From assembly GCA_020057085.1 (NCBI GenBank), contig JAGVGO010000221.1, positions 1 through 45,912 of the forward strand: a stretch of 45,912 nt of DNA, read 5' to 3'. The first letter of the stretch is position 1; each line of letters begins with the position of its first letter. This DNA comes from Planctomycetota bacterium. Its GTDB lineage: Bacteria > Planctomycetota > Uabimicrobiia > Uabimicrobiales > JABWCH01. The notes below the pieces were generated by a model. That model saw only the letters and a program-made list of their open reading frames with translations, was not told the DNA's origin and did no database searches. Below are positions 29,486 through 37,695 of this stretch, in pieces. Made by a program: the position numbers and the translations under genes.

Positions 29486-31321
29486 ATGAAGATATGGTAT
29501 TGGTTACTTGTGTTCTGTATGATGGGCTGTTCCTCGCAAAGTGGCAGCGTGCGTTCGACAGAATCTCCGGCATACAAGCAAACTTCGGCCAGCATCGATG
29601 CGCTGGAAAATGAACAAAAAGCATGGATGCGCCTGGAAATGGCGGCCGAAAATTATAGCAAATCTCCTACTCCTGCCAATCAACAGGAGTACACAAGCAA
29701 AAAACAGGAACTCATAGACCTGCGTGCACAAAATCATGCACAAGGTCTGGAAGTCGGGCCTGCATTGCCAACTCAGCTATCGCCGGCCCAGGAGATCGCC
29801 GTATTGAGAAAGAACCATGATGCCGTATCAGAACGCGTGCGCGAGTTGACACAAAAAAGGAACGACATCGTCAATGCCGAAATGGGAGTAGTGGCCAAAG
29901 AAAAACCTGTGGTGCAGACGGCCGCGACAAAACAAGACCGCGAGCCGGTTCATGTCACTGCTCCGCCGGCGAACAACCAGACGAGTCAGCCTGTTGTGCC
30001 TGCGACTATAGCGCGGCAACCAGATGTGAAAGACAACAAAAAGAGTGAAAGTGTTCCTGGTTTGCCAAAGAATATCGAAATTGCGGTGGAGGCCGTCCAG
30101 CCAACTCCCAAGACGCCTGCTGTGGAAATGCCAGTGGAAATGCCGGTGGAGGCCGTCCAGCCCACACCCAAGACGCCCGATGTGGAAATGCCGGTGGAGG
30201 TCGTCCAGCCAACTCCCAAGACGCCTGCTGTGGAAATGCCAGTGGAAATGCCAGTGGAGGTCGTCCAGCCCACACCCAAGACGCCTGCTGTGGAAATGCC
30301 AGTGGAAATGCCGGTGGAGGTCGTCCAGCCAACTCCCAAGACGCCCGATGTGGAAATGCCGGTGGAGGTCGTCCAGCCAACTCCCAAGACGCCCGATGTG
30401 GAAATGCCGGTGGAGGTCGTCCAGCCAACTCCCAAAACGCCCGATGCGGAAATGCCGGTAACTACGGTGAAACCGAAGCCAAAAACGCCCAAGACGCCGC
30501 CTGCCAAGATAAAGCCGGCTTTGCAGCCACCTGTTCCTGATGAAACAGAAAGCACGTTGGACACGAAAGACATTGTCAAATATCGAGTTCTCGTGATCGC
30601 CAATAACAAATACAAAGATCGTGCGGAGAAATGGGTACCGCTAAAAACACCTCAGGCCAATGCCAAGGGCTTGATCGCTGTGTTGCGTCAGAAATATGGC
30701 GTCAGTGCTGATCGGCTGCAATATATAACCGATGCCACACGTAAGAAAATGGAAAGCGCATTTGCCACACTTTACCAGCAGGTCAGGCATAACGAAAGCG
30801 TAGTGATCTGTTATTTCGGGCATGGGTATTACGACAGTGACAACGACGAAAGCTTCTGGATTTCTGTAGATGTCAAGGACGACAGCGAAAACCATTTCGT
30901 GTCGAACAGCTGGCTGCGTGAGTGGATTGTGAAGATCGGACAAAAAGCGCAGCATGTGCTATTGATCGCCGGGACTGCCTTTGCGCCCACCATGGTCATC
31001 CGCAAAGCAAAAGGTGACATGGGGGAAGACGGTGAAAAAATGTTGGCCAAAAGTTGCCAGGTGTTAGCCGCTGGCGAAAGCGAATACCAAGACCAGAAAT
31101 ACCAAAGAAACTCGCAGTCACGATTTGTTTATCTCCTGGTGCAGGAACTCAAACGCGGCCGCACCATGTCGGCGAGCCAACTAGCCACAGCCATGAAAAA
31201 GACGTTGAAAACATTGCAATTTGGCGTATGGAAAGGAAGCCAGGATCGAGGTGGTGAGTTTCTTTTTCGCGCGCCCATGGAAGAAGCTACGGGCGAAAAC
31301 GAAGAAAGCCAGGAGGAGTGA
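29486..31321 (+). CDS. Repeat-bearing lipoprotein with a caspase-fold (C14) domain lacking the catalytic Cys
   Basis: 611 aa. A lipoprotein-like signal (LLVFCMMGC, then SSQ) would anchor it to a membrane. Residues about 30-180 are helical; about 201-324 are seven Val-Glu-Pro-rich repeats. From residue 366 (YRVLVIANNKYKD) a caspase-type domain follows: DADRLQ-type strand order, the catalytic His446 in CYFGHGYYD, and the strand HVLLIAGTAFAP. Active family members read DSCxSG in that strand; here the Asp is Gly496 and the nucleophile is Ala498. It should therefore not cleave peptides. A binding or sensor role is more likely. It has its own promoter and no neighbour in the same direction until the MBL gene. 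Confidence 0.78.
   Translation: MKIWYWLLVFCMMGCSSQSGSVRSTESPAYKQTSASIDALENEQKAWMRLEMAAENYSKSPTPANQQEYTSKKQELIDLRAQNHAQGLEVGPALPTQLSPAQEIAVLRKNHDAVSERVRELTQKRNDIVNAEMGVVAKEKPVVQTAATKQDREPVHVTAPPANNQTSQPVVPATIARQPDVKDNKKSESVPGLPKNIEIAVEAVQPTPKTPAVEMPVEMPVEAVQPTPKTPDVEMPVEVVQPTPKTPAVEMPVEMPVEVVQPTPKTPAVEMPVEMPVEVVQPTPKTPDVEMPVEVVQPTPKTPDVEMPVEVVQPTPKTPDAEMPVTTVKPKPKTPKTPPAKIKPALQPPVPDETESTLDTKDIVKYRVLVIANNKYKDRAEKWVPLKTPQANAKGLIAVLRQKYGVSADRLQYITDATRKKMESAFATLYQQVRHNESVVICYFGHGYYDSDNDESFWISVDVKDDSENHFVSNSWLREWIVKIGQKAQHVLLIAGTAFAPTMVIRKAKGDMGEDGEKMLAKSCQVLAAGESEYQDQKYQRNSQSRFVYLLVQELKRGRTMSASQLATAMKKTLKTLQFGVWKGSQDRGGEFLFRAPMEEATGENEESQEE
30086..30457 (+). repeat. In-frame tandem repeats, seven units of 48 or 60 bp
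   Basis: Units encode VEVVQPTPKTPDVEMP (16 aa) or the same plus VEMP (20 aa), in the order 20-16-20-20-16-16-16. DNA identity between units is very high, which implies recent expansion. The stretch is likely an extended linker and a hot spot for length change. Confidence 0.9.
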
Positions 31322-31335
31322 TCGCCAAGTAGCTA

Positions 31336-31514
31336 AGGCGACTCCAAGAAATAAATGCTCCCAATCTGCTGGATTTTTTTGTCAATAGCGGCGTTAATGA
31401 CTCAGTTATACCCTTCGGGCACAAGCAGAGCTACGGCTATGCGCCTTCGTCATTGCCTTGCTCTTGACAAAAACCTATCAGCATCTTGGAATCATTTATT
31501 TTTTGGAATCGCCT
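31336..31514. repeat. 179-bp element with ~50-bp imperfect terminal inverted repeats
   Basis: The left arm (31336-31385) starts AGGCGACTCCAAGAAATAAA and the right arm (31464-31514) inverted starts AGGCGATTCCAAAAAATAAA; both end in TTTTTGTCAA. The centre shares CAGAGC, GGCTATGCG and TCGTC with the repeat at 16-94. It is non-coding and fills the gap before the MBL gene, where its transcript would fold into a long hairpin. Confidence 0.65.
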
Positions 31515-31539
31515 GAGACAATTTTAAGGAGTGTCCAGA

Positions 31540-32862
31540 TTGAAAACGATGAAGAAGAACGTGAAACATCTGTTGTTACCACCTTACATCATCAAAGGGC
31601 TAAGAGAGATTCCGTGGATCAAGAGCAGCGGGCAAAGCGGCGCTGACGATGAAATCATTGAGCTTGTTGCCGACGATTTGCTCCTCATTACCTATGGTAC
31701 ACGTGGGAGCACACCGTTTTCCGGTCCGGAATGCTTACGTTACGGAGGCAACACCACATCGTATCAGGTTTATTCGCCTAAGATGCCCGATAATTTTTTG
31801 TATCTGGGAGATGGCGGCAGCGGTATTTTAGAAATCAACCAAAGTGTCGTGAAAAAATGTTTCGCGCAAGGGATCAATATTTTTACTGCACCGCACGAGA
31901 AAGTACATCAGATCATCGAGCAAATCATCAACACCTACACGCATTATCACTACGATCACTTGCATACCGGTGCTCCCCTGGCAGGGCTTTTTCATGCCAA
32001 TGCTGTGCGCAAGTTGATTATAGGCGCCTGGAATCCGCGCAGTATGTTCCAGAATGTGTTTAAACGGCCGATTTTTCCTCGCGATTTCAACGAGATGCAA
32101 GCCAGTTATTCTTTCTACGATATCAAAGATGTGCGTTCGAGTGTGCTCGCTTTCCTGCCCAATGGTGATGTGCGTGAACTGGGCATTTCCGAATTCAACA
32201 GTTTGCTCCAGCAAAATTCACCACAGATCAAACACAAAAAAATCAGCTATTATTTGTGTGAGTGCCTGATCGTAAAATGTTTCCCTACCGATCACCCGGA
32301 TCCTTGTACCAGTTATCGTTACGAGAACTACGACGAAAACAATCACATCGTGAGCTGTATGACATTTATGACCGACCACGACATCCGCGATACCGACTAC
32401 CGCGAAAATTATTTCAAGGCACAAGTGGTAGGCTGTGATGCCATCTACATAGATGGGCAGTATCAGGACAGCAACTATATCCCTGGTTTTGGCCATGGCC
32501 GTGTCGAGATGATCGGCGCCATGGCGCGCGATTTGAAACTGCCCAACGTCGCTATCGGCCATCATGACCCGACGCGCGAAGATAAACAAGTTGATGCCAT
32601 GATCGAGTTGGCCAAACAGGCCAACAAGGGAGGCGAAATCGAAAGCCGCATCTTCGGGGCATCGGATCGCATGATGCTCTTTGTGCCATCACCGGCGCGT
32701 GGTCGCAAGGGTATCGTCATCGGCCGCATGGATTTCACCGTGGTAGGCCATATTCCAAGTGATACCGGCCCGTCATCAGAAGTCAAGGGTAACTACGGTT
32801 GTCGCGATTTGACCACCTGCTATCAGTTGCAAGATCATACCAAAGAGGCTAAGTCGCTGTAA
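31540..32862 (+). CDS. MBL-fold metal-dependent hydrolase (COG1235/PhnP-like)
   Basis: 440 aa from the TTG eight bases after AAGGAG; a GTG at 31531 and an ATG at 31549 are poorer. The N-terminal GTRGSTPFSGPE and YGGNTTSYQV strands and the metal motif THYHYDH (His135, His137, Asp139, His140) define the MBL fold. Later metal-ligand candidates are in PTDHPDP and GHHDP. Relatives act on cyclic phosphodiesters or as RNases of the RNase Z/PhnP group. Two inserts (about 150-230 and 330-400) lengthen it beyond the usual 250-300 aa. The exact substrate is unknown. It ends five bases from the convergent membrane gene. Confidence 0.8.
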   Translation: MKTMKKNVKHLLLPPYIIKGLREIPWIKSSGQSGADDEIIELVADDLLLITYGTRGSTPFSGPECLRYGGNTTSYQVYSPKMPDNFLYLGDGGSGILEINQSVVKKCFAQGINIFTAPHEKVHQIIEQIINTYTHYHYDHLHTGAPLAGLFHANAVRKLIIGAWNPRSMFQNVFKRPIFPRDFNEMQASYSFYDIKDVRSSVLAFLPNGDVRELGISEFNSLLQQNSPQIKHKKISYYLCECLIVKCFPTDHPDPCTSYRYENYDENNHIVSCMTFMTDHDIRDTDYRENYFKAQVVGCDAIYIDGQYQDSNYIPGFGHGRVEMIGAMARDLKLPNVAIGHHDPTREDKQVDAMIELAKQANKGGEIESRIFGASDRMMLFVPSPARGRKGIVIGRMDFTVVGHIPSDTGPSSEVKGNYGCRDLTTCYQLQDHTKEAKSL

Positions 32863-32867
32863 AAAAC

Positions 32868-33311
32868 TTACTGCCATTGTGACTGCCTTGGGAAATAATA
32901 GATCTGCAGCAGCAAAGAAATGCTCAGGAAGATATAAAATTCACGATACAGCGCGGCCAGTACGAACAGCATCAAGCCGTATATGGCAACCGAATTGGCA
33001 AGAGCGGCCGTGATGATGCTCAAGCGAAACAAATGTTGCGCTTTCACAGTCGCATCATCTTCTTCTTTGGGACGCCAATGGCTGCGGAAAAGCTGGATAG
33101 CGAAGAGTTCACTGCAGGCGAGCGCATAGAAGACATAGTTGAGAATGCGCACCACATCGGCGGAAATAGCAAACTGAGTCGTAAACCCGCTCGCCTGCGT
33201 CTTCACGATTTCGACAAATACCGCCAGCATCACGCAGGATGCCAGCATCGCACCGCAGACTATCACCGCTTTGCGATACCAGATAGAAACAGAGTTTGCA
33301 AAATTATCCAT
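32868..33311 (-). CDS. Small four-helix membrane protein, unknown
   Basis: 147 aa from the ATG seven bases after AAAGG; a longer reading to 33380 lacks a better site. Four hydrophobic helices are visible (VIVCGAMLASCVMLAVFVEIV, ILNYVFYALACSELFAIQLF, a third around IITAALANSVAIYGLMLFV and a fourth at FYIFLSISLLLQIYYF), with a charged loop KEEDDATVKAQ between the second and third. No family is recognised. Confidence 0.6.
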   Translation of the reverse strand: MDNFANSVSIWYRKAVIVCGAMLASCVMLAVFVEIVKTQASGFTTQFAISADVVRILNYVFYALACSELFAIQLFRSHWRPKEEDDATVKAQHLFRLSIITAALANSVAIYGLMLFVLAALYREFYIFLSISLLLQIYYFPRQSQWQ

Positions 33312-33385
33312 AAGTAAACCTTTCTTGAATGGAAGTTTCAGATAAGGCCACCATCCGTCGGGGACGCCGGTTTTTTTCAAGATGA

Positions 33386-33430
33386 AACTTTGTCCGACTT
33401 ATCCGACCTGTCGAATTTGTCGGACTTGTC
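33386..33430. repeat. Five 9-bp tandem units upstream of lptD
   Basis: On the minus strand the units read GACAAGTCC, GACAAATTC, GACAGGTCG, GATAAGTCG, GACAAAGTT. They partly overlap the -35 box of the putative lptD promoter. No gene covers them. Confidence 0.65.
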
Positions 33431-33454
33431 GCTCATGTTTCACAGAAATATTAT
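33426..33454 (+). promoter_or_regulatory. Sigma70-type promoter for the lptD operon
   Basis: TTGTCG (33426-33431), 17 nt and TATTAT (33449-33454) stand 24 nt before the start. The -35 box lies in the last 9-bp repeat unit, so repeat number could change promoter context. Confidence 0.45.
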
Positions 33455-33477
33455 ACCGTTCTTTTTTATAAAGGCAA

Positions 33478-35895
33478 ATGGAAGATATGACCCGTTGCCT
33501 CCTTTCTTGTCTCTTATTCTTGTTCTTTTCTTCCTTACCAGCCCAGCAGACCACCTCGGCAAAAGATCCGCAAAATATCGAACAATTTTTGCGAGTATGG
33601 CGCAGCGACAAGAGCCAGGATCCTCGGCAGAGTCCAATGTATCTTAAACCCGGGGCAATGGAACTGCGGGAGACAACAGATGGAATATACCAATGGGTGG
33701 CAAGCGAAGGGGTACATATCTGGCAAGGCAAAGAAGATAACCCTCTGTTAGAACTTATGTGCCAAGAAGCTGTGGTCTGGATCAAACCTGCTGCCACACC
33801 TGGCATATCTAAAGCACACAAGCCAATAGCAGACAACAAGTCGCGGCTGGCCGCCATCCAGGAGAAGCTGGAAGTGGCACGCCTCTATGCCGAAGGCAGC
33901 GTAATGTTACGCTGGGGCAACAATATTTTGTACGGAGAGCGGCTGTTTTTCGATTTGCTGCGTAACCGAGGGGTTATCTTGCATTCCTCACTACGTGGCA
34001 GCACCGACTACGAAAAACGTAAGTTGCCGCTGCATGTACGGGCGCAGGAAATTTGGATTCACTCCGAATACGATTTCCTCGCCATCGAGGCAGCAGTCTC
34101 CACCTGCCAGTTCGGCAGCCCGCATTACCAGTTCGGTGCCCGCGAGATTCATGTAGTGCGCGATGACAAGGCTGCCACCATCCAGGGTTATGACAATGTC
34201 TTGTATGGCGCCGGTATACCGCTCTTCTATTTCCCTTATCTTGGCTGGTCTACCGATCAGGAATGGCCCATCCAGTCTTTTCATGCCGGTCGCTCTTCAC
34301 GTTTCGGCTATTTTGTGGAAACGACATGGCGTGGCACGCTGTATCAACGAGGCAAAGGAGAAGATTTTCCGCTCGATAAACTGCGTTGGCTACTAGATGT
34401 TGATGTGCGACAAGAGCGCGGTATCGGTCTGGGCCCGCAACTCGTTTACAAAGGAAGTTGGCCGGAAAAAAGCTCCTTCAACGGGCACATCCGTGGCTAT
34501 TTTGTGCGCGACCAACCGTTAAACGAACTGGGCACTGGATTGCAAAGTGGCCCTAGCGAGGATGATGAAGCGAGATGGCAAAATCGCCACCGCTTTTACC
34601 TGTTGCACCGGCACGAATTTCCCGGACGACTTACGCTTGACACAGAAATTTCCCAGATTTCAGATCGCCATCTGTTGACCGACTTTTTTGAGGAAGACGC
34701 ACGCGAAACAAAAGAGCAGGAAACTTACCTCTATGGCAAAAAGTTGTGGGAAAATCATGCCGCCAGTCTGCTGCTGCGCTACAGTATCAACGATTTTCAG
34801 ACGCAGACGGCGTATCTGCCGCAATTTACCTATTATATAATGCATGAACCTTTGGCTGCGGAGTGGGGTGGCCCATGGTATTTTTCTTCACGCCTGGAAA
34901 CTTCTTATGTCCGCCGGCAGGATGATACAGAGAACCCAACGGCGTTTTTTGGCGAGAAGAACTTCCGTGTAGATTGGCAAAATACGCTGTCGCGCAAATG
35001 GAGTGTCGGGCCTTTTTTTGTTACCCCATTTGCCACAAGCCGCTTGAGCTATTTTGCCAACGGGCGTGAAGAAGATCACTTGCTGCGCCGCAGTGGTGAA
35101 TTTGGCATAGACGTGGCGACCAATTTCTATCGTCTGTACAGCGTTGACAGTGAACTTTTTGCCATACATAATTTGTTGCACGTGATGACACCTGGCGTAA
35201 GATACGCATGGCTCTATGCCAATACGGAATCGCCGGGTCACCTCATACCTTTCGACACCATGGAAACCGTTGACAAAGTGCAAAAAATCGACTTTCGCCT
35301 GACCAATCGTTTCAAGACAGTGCGCAACGGCAATATCGTGCAGTTTCTGTTCCTTGAGGCCGAGCTGTCTTGTTTCCCTGAACGCGACATAGAAGGCATC
35401 GTCGGTGTGGCGGCAAAACTGGATCCGCTCAAACTCGACTGGCAATGGCAGATTTCACACTCACTCTCGTGGTACGCGCGCGCCGAGTATGACTTCGCGG
35501 TGCGTGATTGGAGCAAAGCGGTAGCCCGTCTGACATGGAATCTTATGCCCGACTGGCAATTCGTGTTGGATAGCCGTTACCAGCGCAAGATCGAGCTAAT
35601 CACCACCGCCACAGTCTCTTACTACCCAAGCCACAAATGGGGACTACATCTGTCAACACAATATGAATTCACGGAAAATTTCAGCGATCACAGGTTGCGT
35701 GAAATCCGTTTTACCCTGCAGCGCAGGTTACACGATTTCGTGCTGGATATTCAGGTACGCCGTGATATAGTTGACAGTAACACCTCACTCGTGGCCAACT
35801 TCTATCCGCTTGATCTGATGAAGACCGGATTCAGCAGACAAAATGAGCTGGAACAAGAGCCACCGTCCAATAGCGATACGTTTCTTGCAAGATGA
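33478..35895 (+). CDS. lptD: LptD/OstA-like outer-membrane lipopolysaccharide assembly protein
   Basis: 805 aa, normal length. A signal peptide (CLLSCLLFLFFSSLPAQQ) precedes an OstA-type beta-jellyroll (about 60-250: ARLYAEGSVMLRWGNNILYGERLFFDL is the repeat core in two halves, then IWIHSEYD and YGAGIPLFYFPYLGW). Residues 260-805 show alternating aromatic strands of a large outer-membrane beta-barrel. LptD with LptE inserts LPS into the outer leaflet, so the cell is a diderm with LPS-like lipids. ATG 33478 follows AAAGG closely; ATG 33487 is an alternative. The next gene begins 12 nt later. Confidence 0.83.
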   Translation: MEDMTRCLLSCLLFLFFSSLPAQQTTSAKDPQNIEQFLRVWRSDKSQDPRQSPMYLKPGAMELRETTDGIYQWVASEGVHIWQGKEDNPLLELMCQEAVVWIKPAATPGISKAHKPIADNKSRLAAIQEKLEVARLYAEGSVMLRWGNNILYGERLFFDLLRNRGVILHSSLRGSTDYEKRKLPLHVRAQEIWIHSEYDFLAIEAAVSTCQFGSPHYQFGAREIHVVRDDKAATIQGYDNVLYGAGIPLFYFPYLGWSTDQEWPIQSFHAGRSSRFGYFVETTWRGTLYQRGKGEDFPLDKLRWLLDVDVRQERGIGLGPQLVYKGSWPEKSSFNGHIRGYFVRDQPLNELGTGLQSGPSEDDEARWQNRHRFYLLHRHEFPGRLTLDTEISQISDRHLLTDFFEEDARETKEQETYLYGKKLWENHAASLLLRYSINDFQTQTAYLPQFTYYIMHEPLAAEWGGPWYFSSRLETSYVRRQDDTENPTAFFGEKNFRVDWQNTLSRKWSVGPFFVTPFATSRLSYFANGREEDHLLRRSGEFGIDVATNFYRLYSVDSELFAIHNLLHVMTPGVRYAWLYANTESPGHLIPFDTMETVDKVQKIDFRLTNRFKTVRNGNIVQFLFLEAELSCFPERDIEGIVGVAAKLDPLKLDWQWQISHSLSWYARAEYDFAVRDWSKAVARLTWNLMPDWQFVLDSRYQRKIELITTATVSYYPSHKWGLHLSTQYEFTENFSDHRLREIRFTLQRRLHDFVLDIQVRRDIVDSNTSLVANFYPLDLMKTGFSRQNELEQEPPSNSDTFLAR

Positions 35896-35907
35896 AAGGG
35901 AAGCATA

Positions 35908-37686
35908 ATGGCACGACCAGGTTATCTTGATTTTTACTGTCCCTTTTGTGGTAGAAAGAGTAGTCTTAAAGAGAGTCTGGAACCTTTGGATAAAAAAAAG
36001 TTGTGCCGGGGATGTAACCAGATTTTCGTCCTCACAACAGACAACTTGCTTCCACCACAGCACCAGCTTGCCCCTACCCCTGTTATAGAGATCAAGACGT
36101 CGGGACAACCTGCGGGTCTTTGTTTTATAGAGGAAACCGGCGAATCACCTATCAGCGACAACATGCCCACGCAGCCTATGTCTCCTGTAGAGATCGTCAT
36201 TGCAGCTTTGCCTGCCGGTAAAAGCGATCTTGCGTTTCTGGAGAGCGATCCCGTTCCCGTCAACGGCCACCAGAAAACAGAGGTAATACCGCAATTCTCA
36301 GCGCAGATGGCAAGCGTCGCCCCTGATTTTACCGCACCACCTCAGCAAAGCATAGAAGACCAGAGTGATCGCATGCTGCCTGTTCTTTTCTGCGTCCTCG
36401 TCGCCGCCATATGCGCCAGTGTCTATTACGTGCGAGAGATAAGACCACAGAAGAAAGCGACGCGTGATGTGCGCGCAAGCAAACCGGTGACAGAGCCTGA
36501 TAAAACAAGCGGCCAGGCCGCTACCGTGTCTACGGACAGCGAAGAGGAGGCGTTCAAAGATATCGGTCGCCTTGCCGAAAAAACCCCGTCCGAGCGCTAC
36601 CAGAAGTGGCAAGCTTTCCGGCAATTCATGAGCCAATACCCGCAAGGCCGTTTCCAGACCAAAGCCAGAGAAAACAGCGAGATATTGGAACAAAACTTAC
36701 AACAGACCGCCACACAATGGTTTCAGGAAATAGAGCTGGCAGTGAGTAAAGGAGAGTGTATTGTCGCCTGGAATAAATACCAGGCCTTCCCGTCGGCCTT
36801 GTTGCAATTGACCGACAAGAGATGCGAACAATATAAAACGAGATTGCTACACCTGGAACAGCAGATTGCCGGCACTGTAGTCAGCCTGTTGACACAAGAA
36901 GCGGAGAAGCTCAACGCGGCCATTGCCAACAACCTGGATGTATCGCAGAGAATTTCGCAAAAATGGCAGCAGGAGTCGCCCACTGTCTGGCAGGAATGGC
37001 TAGACAAGTGGCCCGCAGCGAAACAGGCTTTTAGCAAGAACGAAGAAATTGCCAACGCACTGCAGAAACATCTGGTGGTGCAACAGCAAAAAAAGGCCGA
37101 ACAGGAAAAAGCGCGGCAACAAAAACTGGCACAAATAGAGGCACTCTTCAGTGAATTCATGGCCAGTTACCCCAAAAAGATGAAAAACAAAGATTACAAA
37201 GGCGCTAATCTGCAACTGGAAGAACTGGCTCAGACTGCCGACAAGCTGTTCAATGAAATCGGGGAACGTCCCCGTTACGAGTGGATATTGGCCTGGCAGA
37301 AAGAACAACGATGCATACAAAAAGCCTTGCTACAGGTAGAGAAAAAAACAGACCACCACAAAGGCCTTTCGCGTACTTTCCGAGTCAACGGTCGAGAAGT
37401 GAAGGGAACGATCCACCACTCTCAACAAGGGAAAATCTATCTGCAAATGGCTCTGGCGGTCATTGCTTATCCATTACATCTTTTTGGCGCTGAAGATCTG
37501 TATTACCTGAGCGGGTACAGCCAGGAACCTGATATGATCTACGCCGTGGCAGTCTGGTTTTTCTATGAAAATAACAGCGAAAAAGCAAACCAATATTTTG
37601 CTCTGGTCAAAGATTCGCGCCTCCAGCTCCTCATGCAAAAGTTTTATCCGACCATAGCCTGGGTGCATGCTATAAAAAATAAGTGA
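35908..37686 (+). CDS. Zinc-ribbon single-pass membrane protein with long helical outer region
   Basis: 592 aa. The N-terminal zinc ribbon is C11, C14, C33 and C36 (CPFC, CRGC). A Pro-rich linker runs to one membrane helix (about 154-174, LPVLFCVLVAAICASVYYV). The rest (190-592) is mostly helical and coiled-coil (EQEKARQQKLAQIEALF) with a tail containing RTFRVNGREVKGTI. AAAGGGAAG precedes the ATG. It stands between lptD and the giant kinase (9 nt gap) and shares the zinc-ribbon/one-helix layout of other window proteins. No enzymatic motif was found; it may be a partner or substrate of the kinase. Confidence 0.7.
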   Translation: MARPGYLDFYCPFCGRKSSLKESLEPLDKKKLCRGCNQIFVLTTDNLLPPQHQLAPTPVIEIKTSGQPAGLCFIEETGESPISDNMPTQPMSPVEIVIAALPAGKSDLAFLESDPVPVNGHQKTEVIPQFSAQMASVAPDFTAPPQQSIEDQSDRMLPVLFCVLVAAICASVYYVREIRPQKKATRDVRASKPVTEPDKTSGQAATVSTDSEEEAFKDIGRLAEKTPSERYQKWQAFRQFMSQYPQGRFQTKARENSEILEQNLQQTATQWFQEIELAVSKGECIVAWNKYQAFPSALLQLTDKRCEQYKTRLLHLEQQIAGTVVSLLTQEAEKLNAAIANNLDVSQRISQKWQQESPTVWQEWLDKWPAAKQAFSKNEEIANALQKHLVVQQQKKAEQEKARQQKLAQIEALFSEFMASYPKKMKNKDYKGANLQLEELAQTADKLFNEIGERPRYEWILAWQKEQRCIQKALLQVEKKTDHHKGLSRTFRVNGREVKGTIHHSQQGKIYLQMALAVIAYPLHLFGAEDLYYLSGYSQEPDMIYAVAVWFFYENNSEKANQYFALVKDSRLQLLMQKFYPTIAWVHAIKNK

Positions 37687-37695
37687 GGGGAGAGT

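Noticed and set aside
30045-30461. Repetitive proteins in other frames, and possible CRISPR-like spacing of the repeats
   Set aside because: Units are contiguous, in frame with the lipoprotein and vary by codon-sized steps; there are no unique spacers.
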